From contig NZ_CP033219.1 in NCBI RefSeq assembly GCF_004006175.1, positions 4,353,126 to 4,417,125 on the forward strand: 64,000 bases of DNA, in the 5' to 3' direction. Below are positions 58,907 to 64,000 of this stretch, one piece after another (positions within the stretch are counted from its first letter, which is position 1; every line of letters begins with the position of its first letter). The notes beneath the pieces are model-generated. The model was given only the letters and a program-made list of their open reading frames with translations. It had not been told where the DNA came from and made no database searches. The DNA is from Parasedimentitalea marina. Lineage in GTDB: Bacteria > Pseudomonadota > Alphaproteobacteria > Rhodobacterales > Rhodobacteraceae. Made by a program: the position numbers and the translations under genes.

Positions 58907-60436
58907 TCAGAGGATCTGACTGAGCACCGCAAAGAGGCCCGCCCCGACAATGGCTCCGGCTAGGGCAGGCGTAAGCCAGGATGTGGTCAAACGCTTGCGG
59001 TCATCAGGCGCGGTGGATTGGGCAATCAAGGCGGATTCGACCAGAGCGGGAAGGCGTGGGCCAAAGCGGGCCATGACCTGGGCTGTGGAGAGCAAGTCCT
59101 TGATCACCGCCCGCGGGCCGATAGATTTCTTGATGTAGTCTGCCACCACCGGGTAGGCGGTTTCCCAGATATTGATGTGGGGATCCAGCGACCGGGCGAC
59201 GCCTTCGACGACGACCATGGTGCGCTGCAGCAGGATCAGCTCGGTGCGGGTTTCCATGCCAAAGCGCTCTGTCACTTCGAACAGGTAGTTCAGCAAACGT
59301 CCCATCGAAATTTGACTGGCGTCCATGCCAAAGATCGGTTCGCCGACGGCGCGCAGAGCGCGGGCAAATTCGTCGACATCGCGGTTGGCAGGAACATATC
59401 CGGCCTCGAAATGGACCTCGGCGACGCGTTTGTAGTCTCGATTGATAAAACCAAACAGGATTTCGGCATAGACCCGACGGGTATATTCGTCGATGTGGCC
59501 CATGATGCCGAAGTCATAGGCAATGATGTCACCGTTGGCAGCAACCTTTAGATTGCCCTGGTGCATATCGGCGTGGAAATAGCCGTCGCGCAGCGCATGG
59601 CGCAGGAACAGGCTAAGCACCCGATTGCCGAGAACGCGACGGTCGTGACCGGCAGCGTCCAGCGCGTCATTGTCGCCCAAGGCCTCGCCATCTGCCCAAT
59701 CCAGTGTCATCACGCGGCGCGCAGAATAATTCCATTGGATAGAGGGCAGTTGAAAACCCTCGTCCTGACTGGTGTTGGCGGCAAATTCCGAGGCCGATGC
59801 GCTTTCCAGGCGCAGGTCCAATTCGGCTTGCACGACGCCGTCAAAATGCGCGATCACCTCCATTGGTCGCAGGCGGCGCGCACCGGGGGCAAACAGGTCA
59901 ACGATACGGGCGGCGAAGTAGAAAGCGTCCACATCCTTGTTGAAGGCGCGTTCGATGCCGGGGCGCAGGACCTTGACCGCGACCTCTTTACCGCTGTCCG
60001 CCAGGCGGGCGCGGTGCACCTGTGCAATGGAGGCGGCGGCAATAGGCTCGCTGAATTCCGAGAAGATCTGATCAACAGGCAAGCCCAACTCGCGCTCAAC
60101 TTCGGCCATGGCTTCGGCTTTGGAGAAGGGGGGGAGTTTATCCTGAAGCACCCGCAACTGAAGGGCGAGATCTTCGCCGACCAAGTCAGGGCGGGTTGAG
60201 AGCATCTGACCTAGTTTGATATAGGCCGGTCCCAGCGCCGTCAGCGCACGTGTGGCGGGCGGCATGTCCGGGTTTCCCTTGTAGCCCAGCCATTTGAACG
60301 GCCAGCCCAGGGTATGTGCCAGAATGCGCAGAGCCTTGGGGGCCTCGAATGCATCGAGAACCAAGCGCATGGCGCCAGTGCGCTCCAGAGTAGCGCCTGT
60401 TCGGATCAGGCGGATGATGTTGTGGGGGCCACGCAT
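58907..60436 (-). CDS. ubiB: Ubiquinone biosynthesis regulatory protein kinase UbiB
   Basis: ABC1/ADCK-type atypical kinase needed for ubiquinone synthesis. 509 residues. AYIKLGQMLSTRPDLVG is the KxGQ hallmark (about residue 75), AAASIAQVHRARL with the following VAVKVLRPG the Ala-rich nucleotide loop and Lys, YFHADMHQGNL the catalytic loop, and AYDFGIMG the metal motif. A hydrophobic C-terminal anchor (about 486-508) is present. It begins 3 bases after ubiE, so they form an operon. Confidence 0.95.
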   Translation of the reverse strand: MRGPHNIIRLIRTGATLERTGAMRLVLDAFEAPKALRILAHTLGWPFKWLGYKGNPDMPPATRALTALGPAYIKLGQMLSTRPDLVGEDLALQLRVLQDKLPPFSKAEAMAEVERELGLPVDQIFSEFSEPIAAASIAQVHRARLADSGKEVAVKVLRPGIERAFNKDVDAFYFAARIVDLFAPGARRLRPMEVIAHFDGVVQAELDLRLESASASEFAANTSQDEGFQLPSIQWNYSARRVMTLDWADGEALGDNDALDAAGHDRRVLGNRVLSLFLRHALRDGYFHADMHQGNLKVAANGDIIAYDFGIMGHIDEYTRRVYAEILFGFINRDYKRVAEVHFEAGYVPANRDVDEFARALRAVGEPIFGMDASQISMGRLLNYLFEVTERFGMETRTELILLQRTMVVVEGVARSLDPHINIWETAYPVVADYIKKSIGPRAVIKDLLSTAQVMARFGPRLPALVESALIAQSTAPDDRKRLTTSWLTPALAGAIVGAGLFAVLSQIL

Positions 60437-60439
60437 AGG

Positions 60440-61192
60440 TTAGAGTTTCCAGCCAGAATGTAGCGTGGCAATGCCCAGGCTAAGATTGCGGTATTTGGCG
60501 TTTCCAAAACCGGCTTTGCGGAGCATGCCCAGAAACGTTTCTTGATCAGGGAAATTGCGGATCGATTCGACCAGATACTGGTAGCTGTCGTAGTCGTTGG
60601 CGATCAGCTTTCCCATGCGTGGGATCACATTGAAGGAGTAAAGGTCATAGGCCTTTTGCATCGCCGGATTGGGCAATTGGCTGAACTCCAGCACCATAAG
60701 ACGCCCGCCGGGCTTTAACACCCGGTAGGCCTCGTTCAGGGCCTCTTGTGGGCGGGTGACGTTTCGAATGCCAAAAGAGATGGTGTAGACATCAAAGGTG
60801 TTGTTTTTGAACGGCAGCGCCATGGCGTCGCCGGTGACCCAATCCAGACTGTTGGCCATTTGATCCGCCTCGGCGCGGGTTCGGCCGGCTTCGAGCATGG
60901 GAGTGGTTATGTCCAGAACGGTCGCATGGCCGTGTCCGGCGCGTTTCAGAAAGCGATACGAGATATCGCCAGTGCCGCCCGCGACATCCAGCAGACGCTG
61001 ACCAGGACATGGCGCCAGCCAGTCCATCATTGCGTCTTTCCACACCCTGTGGATGCCGACGCTCATCACATCATTCATGATGTCGTATTTTGACGCCACT
61101 GAATTAAAGACGCCCTGCACACGGCCCGCTTTTTCGGCCTCGGGGACGGTTTCAAAACCGAAATGGGTGGTGGTCTCAGGGGTGTCTGCCAT
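60440..61192 (-). CDS. ubiE: Ubiquinone/menaquinone C-methyltransferase UbiE
   Basis: SAM-dependent C-methylation in ubiquinone synthesis. 250 residues. The SAM motif [16 protein letters not shown] is near residue 68, [19 protein letters not shown] covers motif II, and [17 protein letters not shown] and [13 protein letters not shown] are UbiE signatures. It leads the ubiE-ubiB operon and is divergent from mutM, 85 bases apart. Confidence 0.96.
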   Translation of the reverse strand: MADTPETTTHFGFETVPEAEKAGRVQGVFNSVASKYDIMNDVMSVGIHRVWKDAMMDWLAPCPGQRLLDVAGGTGDISYRFLKRAGHGHATVLDITTPMLEAGRTRAEADQMANSLDWVTGDAMALPFKNNTFDVYTISFGIRNVTRPQEALNEAYRVLKPGGRLMVLEFSQLPNPAMQKAYDLYSFNVIPRMGKLIANDYDSYQYLVESIRNFPDQETFLGMLRKAGFGNAKYRNLSLGIATLHSGWKL

Positions 61193-61277
61193 TGGGATGC
61201 CGTTTTTTAGATTTCGCCCCTGTTATAAGCAGCTGACAGGCAGGTACAATGCGGCGGTTTGGTTTGGGAGCAAAGAC

Positions 61278-62129
61278 ATGCCGGAATTACCCGAGGTTGA
61301 GACGGTGCGTCGTGGGCTAAGCCCCGCGATGAAAGGTGCGGTGATTGCCGACGCACAGGTCAATCGACCGGATCTGCGATGGCCTTTTCCTGAGCGTCTG
61401 GCAGAGCGATTGACGGGAACGCGGATTTTGGCGTTACGGCGGCGGTCAAAATACCTGCTGGCGGATCTGGACAGTGGCGAGACGCTGTTGGTCCATCTTG
61501 GTATGTCGGGGCGGATGACGGTGTCAGGTGACCCCTTGGGGCAGTTTGTGCATGATCACCCGACGGTGCAGAAACATGACCATGTGGTGTTCGACATGGA
61601 TAATGGCGCCCGCATCACCTTTAATGATCCGCGCCGGTTTGGAGCGATGGACCTGCTGGAGACAGCAACAGCAGATCAGCACAAGCTGCTGTCGGTGCTG
61701 GGGCCGGAACCGCTGGGCAATGATTTTCACGAAGACTACCTTGTTCAGGCTTTTGCGGGGCGCAACACCCCGGTCAAGTCGGCGCTGCTGGATCAGGGAA
61801 TCATTGCTGGATTAGGTAACATTTACGTATGCGAGGTACTGTTTCGGTCAAAGATATCGCCACGTCACAAAGCAGGACAAGTTTCTGCACAACGTGTCGC
61901 AGCTATGGTTCCGGTTGTTCGCCAGGTTCTGTCTGACGCAATTGACGCCGGGGGATCTTCACTAAAGGATTTTCGTCAAGCAGATGGAAACCTTGGGTAT
62001 TTTCAACATAGCTTTGATGTCTATGGTCGCGAAGGTGAACCCTGTAAACGTGATGGTTGTGGTGGCACAATCGGTCGAATCACCCAGTCTGGACGCTCAA
62101 CTTTCTATTGTGGCAAGTGCCAAAGATAG
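61278..62129 (+). CDS. mutM: Formamidopyrimidine-DNA glycosylase
   Basis: Removes oxidised purines such as 8-oxoguanine and nicks the site. 283 residues. The N-terminus is the catalytic [14 protein letters not shown] (Pro2 and Glu3), [11 protein letters not shown] holds a DNA-contact Lys, and the C-terminal zinc finger reads CKRDGCGG ... FYCGKCQR with four Cys. The frame runs upstream to 61053, but Pro2 must follow Met1, so 61278 is the start. It is in the order mutM, enoyl-CoA hydratase, rpsT. Confidence 0.97.
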   Translation: MPELPEVETVRRGLSPAMKGAVIADAQVNRPDLRWPFPERLAERLTGTRILALRRRSKYLLADLDSGETLLVHLGMSGRMTVSGDPLGQFVHDHPTVQKHDHVVFDMDNGARITFNDPRRFGAMDLLETATADQHKLLSVLGPEPLGNDFHEDYLVQAFAGRNTPVKSALLDQGIIAGLGNIYVCEVLFRSKISPRHKAGQVSAQRVAAMVPVVRQVLSDAIDAGGSSLKDFRQADGNLGYFQHSFDVYGREGEPCKRDGCGGTIGRITQSGRSTFYCGKCQR

Positions 62130-62191
62130 CTTGAACGAGATGTTTTGCGTGGTAATAAATCGTTACTAACGGAATAATGAAAGTTCACAGT

Positions 62192-62968
62192 ATGGCCTTT
62201 GAGACGATCATCGTCGAAGTGCAGGATCACGTTTCCCTTATTAAGCTGAACCGACCTGACGCGTTGAACGCGCTCAATACCGAATTGTTGCAGGAATTGT
62301 GCACCGCCGTGGAAGAGGCGGAAGCCAATGATAAGGTGCGCTGCATTGTGCTCACCGGATCCGAAAAGGCCTTTGCTGCGGGTGCTGACATCAAAGAGAT
62401 GTCAGAGATGAGTTTCGTGGATGTGTTCACGGGCAATCTGTTTGCCGACGTCAACGATCGGATCGCCGCAATTCGCAAGCCGATCATTGCTGCGGTCAGC
62501 GGTTATGCTTTGGGCGGCGGCTGCGAAATCGCGATGATGTGCGATTTTATCATTGCAGCCGATACCGCGAAGTTCGGTCAGCCTGAAATTAACTTGGGCG
62601 TGATTGCCGGTATGGGGGGCAGCCAGCGTCTGACCCGCTTTGTTGGTAAGTCGAAATCCATGGATATGAACCTGACGGGTCGTTTCATGGGCGCGGAAGA
62701 AGCCGAGCGCGCAGGATTGGTGTCGCGGGTCGTTCCCGCCAAGAAGCTGATCGAAGAAGCCATGGGCGCCGCGCAAAAAATCGCAGAGAAGTCATTGCTG
62801 ACAGCAGCCGCTGCCAAAGAGGCGGTGAACCGCAGTTATGAAGTGACCTTGAGCGAAGGCATGTTGTTTGAACGACGCGTGTTCCACTCGATGTTTGCAA
62901 CGGAAGATCAAAAAGAGGGTATGGCCGCCTTTTTGGAAAAACGCGAAGCCCAGTTTCGCGACAAGTAA
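62192..62968 (+). CDS. Enoyl-CoA hydratase/isomerase
   Basis: Crotonase-family enzyme, 258 residues from the ATG at 62192, which gives the usual N-terminus [18 protein letters not shown]; an ATG at 62177 adds five residues and has only a weak GGAA before it. [15 protein letters not shown] is the first oxyanion loop with the Ala-Asp pair; [18 protein letters not shown] the second; [19 protein letters not shown] carries both Glu residues (one on each side). It hydrates 2-enoyl-CoA in beta-oxidation. Confidence 0.93.
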   Translation: MAFETIIVEVQDHVSLIKLNRPDALNALNTELLQELCTAVEEAEANDKVRCIVLTGSEKAFAAGADIKEMSEMSFVDVFTGNLFADVNDRIAAIRKPIIAAVSGYALGGGCEIAMMCDFIIAADTAKFGQPEINLGVIAGMGGSQRLTRFVGKSKSMDMNLTGRFMGAEEAERAGLVSRVVPAKKLIEEAMGAAQKIAEKSLLTAAAAKEAVNRSYEVTLSEGMLFERRVFHSMFATEDQKEGMAAFLEKREAQFRDK

Positions 62969-62988
62969 GCGTGGATCTTATGAATAGC

Positions 62989-63020
62989 AAAAGCAGGTCC
63001 AGCGGGCCTGCTTTTTTGTT
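62989..63020 (+). terminator. Rho-independent terminator after the enoyl-CoA hydratase
   Basis: AAAAGCAGGtCC and GGGCCTGCTTTT form about 10 pairs around AGC, ending in six T plus GTTT. It separates the hydratase from rpsT. Confidence 0.87.
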
Positions 63021-63187
63021 TCGGGTGGGGTGCTAAGACTTATCTTGCAAATGCTGCAGATTTTGCGTAGGTCAGCCCGGATATATGCGCGTGCAGCCCG
63101 CTTAGGCTAGAATCACACCGGTGGATTGATCCGGGTTGGCTGGCATTGCGCGTCAGAGATACAAACCCGAGAGTAAGGTCCAATACC

Positions 63188-63451
63188 ATGGCAAATACAC
63201 CACAAGCAAAAAAACGCGCTCGTCAGAACGAGAAGCGTTTTGCTGTAAACAAAGCCCGTCGTTCGCGCATCCGCACATTCCTGCGTACTGTAGAAGAAGC
63301 CATCGAATCTGGTGACAAAGAAGCGGCAACTGCTGCTCTGCGCGCTGCTCAGCCTGAGCTGATGCGCGGTGTCACCAAAGGCGTTTACCACAAAAACACC
63401 GCGTCGCGTAAAGTTTCGCGTTTGTCAGCTCGCGTTAAATCGCTGGGTTGA
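63188..63451 (+). CDS. rpsT: 30S ribosomal protein S20
   Basis: Binds 16S rRNA early in 30S assembly. 87 residues, the usual size. [16 protein letters not shown] opens it, followed by the Arg/Lys-rich [16 protein letters not shown] and the closing [19 protein letters not shown] precedes the ATG; the frame runs upstream by 14 codons but the family starts at this Met. In Rhodobacterales it normally precedes dnaA. Confidence 0.98.
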   Translation: MANTPQAKKRARQNEKRFAVNKARRSRIRTFLRTVEEAIESGDKEAATAALRAAQPELMRGVTKGVYHKNTASRKVSRLSARVKSLG

Positions 63452-63492
63452 TTCCCTAAATCCTGGCCCTTGGGCCAAGTGTTACTATACGT

Positions 63493-63527
63493 CAAAGGCG
63501 CTGCATTTTGCAGCGCCTTTGCTTTTT
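63493..63527 (+). terminator. Rho-independent terminator after rpsT
   Basis: CAAAGGCGCTGC and GCAGCGCCTTTG form a perfect 12-base stem around ATTTT, followed by CTTTTT. It ends the rpsT transcript. Confidence 0.93.
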
Positions 63528-64000
63528 GGGTCACGCTCTTTGACCTGCTCAATGGGCAAGAGAGATTCTTTGTCCCCAATCGCCGAGTCAACATCAGAGT
63601 TTCATTGATGGGCAGTGCGCTATGTTGCTACCAATAGTACAGCGATTCATTCGCTGGGGGGACTAGGCTGCTCGCGACTTTCCTGATGGGCATCGGGAAA
63701 TGATTCGTGACTTATAATTCGGACGCGCAATGGGTTTTATTGCGCCGATTGATTGCAACTGCCTCGGGTGTTCCCGGGTAGCAGCCCTGTCGCATTGTGT
63801 GTGCGTAATGTTGACGAAATCCATGTGTAAACATGGGTATTTTTGCTTTGCGAGTGTCGAAGAAGCTATCCCGGAGGGAGAGGTGTAGGTCAGGCTGGGA
63901 CTGGTTTGCACTCGGTATAGTTGTGTTTTGGCGTTTGCAGAAAGTTAAGACGAGTGTTGGGCTGGTAATGCCATTAATATTGGGACGTATGAGGCGCGGA
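63528..64000. other. Long non-coding stretch, probable dnaA leader / origin-proximal region
   Basis: No convincing gene in about 470 bases; the short frames lack ribosome sites. Two hairpins are visible: GCGCAAT-N7-ATTGCGC (63725-63745) and CCATGT-gtaa-ACATGG (63821-63836). An AT-rich run CCATTAATATTGG lies near 63970. I find no perfect DnaA box (TTATCCACA); TGTGTAAAC at 63824 is a weak match. After rpsT, the next gene in relatives is dnaA, so this is likely its leader with or near oriC. Confidence 0.5.

Noticed and set aside
63821..63836. CCATGTGTAAACATGG hairpin as an intrinsic terminator
   Set aside because: Stem of six pairs with no direct T-run and no gene ending nearby; TGTGTAAAC is also too weak to call a DnaA box.
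1..64000. CRISPR arrays, insertion sequences, prophage genes, tRNA and rRNA genes
   Set aside because: I looked for regularly spaced repeats, transposase motifs and tRNA-like cloverleaf ends and saw none; a covariance search for tRNAs would be decisive.

Overview
The window reads as a chromosomal segment of a Roseobacter-group alphaproteobacterium (Rhodobacterales). The evidence is the gene content (two tripartite tricarboxylate transporters, a BKACE enzyme, an IalB-like protein, NIPSNAP and GST genes, a long-form serA with a serC leader, tdh-kbl), the moderate G+C, and the run ubiB-ubiE-mutM-enoyl-CoA hydratase-rpsT at the right edge. In this group that run normally lies just before dnaA, so the last ~550 bases are probably the dnaA leader, close to the replication origin. 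The species cannot be named from the sequence alone.

Layout. (1) 1-9.0 kb: end of an ABC permease gene, an oxalate-CoA-ligase-like enzyme and a ketopantoate-reductase-like enzyme; then a divergent pair of transcription units with flavin reductase plus Gfo/Idh oxidoreductase on the minus strand and a luciferase-like monooxygenase, an enol-lactonase-like hydrolase, a BKACE enzyme and an AEC carrier on the plus strand. (2) 9.1-14.5 kb: a LysR regulator and a TctB-TctA-TctC transporter whose first gene is a TRAP-type (DctP) binding protein with no signal peptide. (3) 14.6-22.6 kb: a catabolic locus (Ldh-type dehydrogenase, two cupins, DapA-type aldolase, zinc dehydrogenase, Gfo/Idh oxidoreductase, 3-hydroxyisobutyrate-dehydrogenase-like reductase) with two GntR regulators, each with its own candidate palindromic operator. 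(4) 22.6-27.1 kb: PACE efflux protein, aminotransferase plus SDR with a divergent Lrp regulator, and an HxlR/EamA divergent pair with twin operators. (5) 27.2-37.7 kb: LysR regulator and a nine-gene plus-strand cluster (TctC, TctB, TctA, SDR, ThDP enzyme, NIPSNAP, GST, ketoglutaric-semialdehyde-type dehydrogenase, aldo-keto reductase).

(6) 37.9-64 kb is mostly core genome: dapD, a GntR regulator, a threonine-dehydratase-like enzyme, a LOG-family protein, rlmN, an IalB-like protein, an ReAV-type asparaginase, an ArsR-SRPBCC-YCII group, a TSUP permease with serB, an AI-2E family permease, serC-serA behind a candidate serC leader RNA, a ClpP paralogue, a metallophosphoesterase, kbl-tdh, an XRE-cupin regulator, a thiolase, then the origin-proximal run.

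The left 37 kb looks like an accessory array of uptake-plus-degradation modules for organic acids, each with a local regulator. The right part carries serine, glycine/threonine and lysine metabolism, ubiquinone biosynthesis and DNA repair. The observations most worth following are the leaderless TRAP binding protein inside a TTT operon, the paired operators of the GntR, Lrp and HxlR regulators, and a family of GC-rich palindromic elements in intergenic gaps. I found no CRISPR array, transposase, phage gene, tRNA or rRNA.
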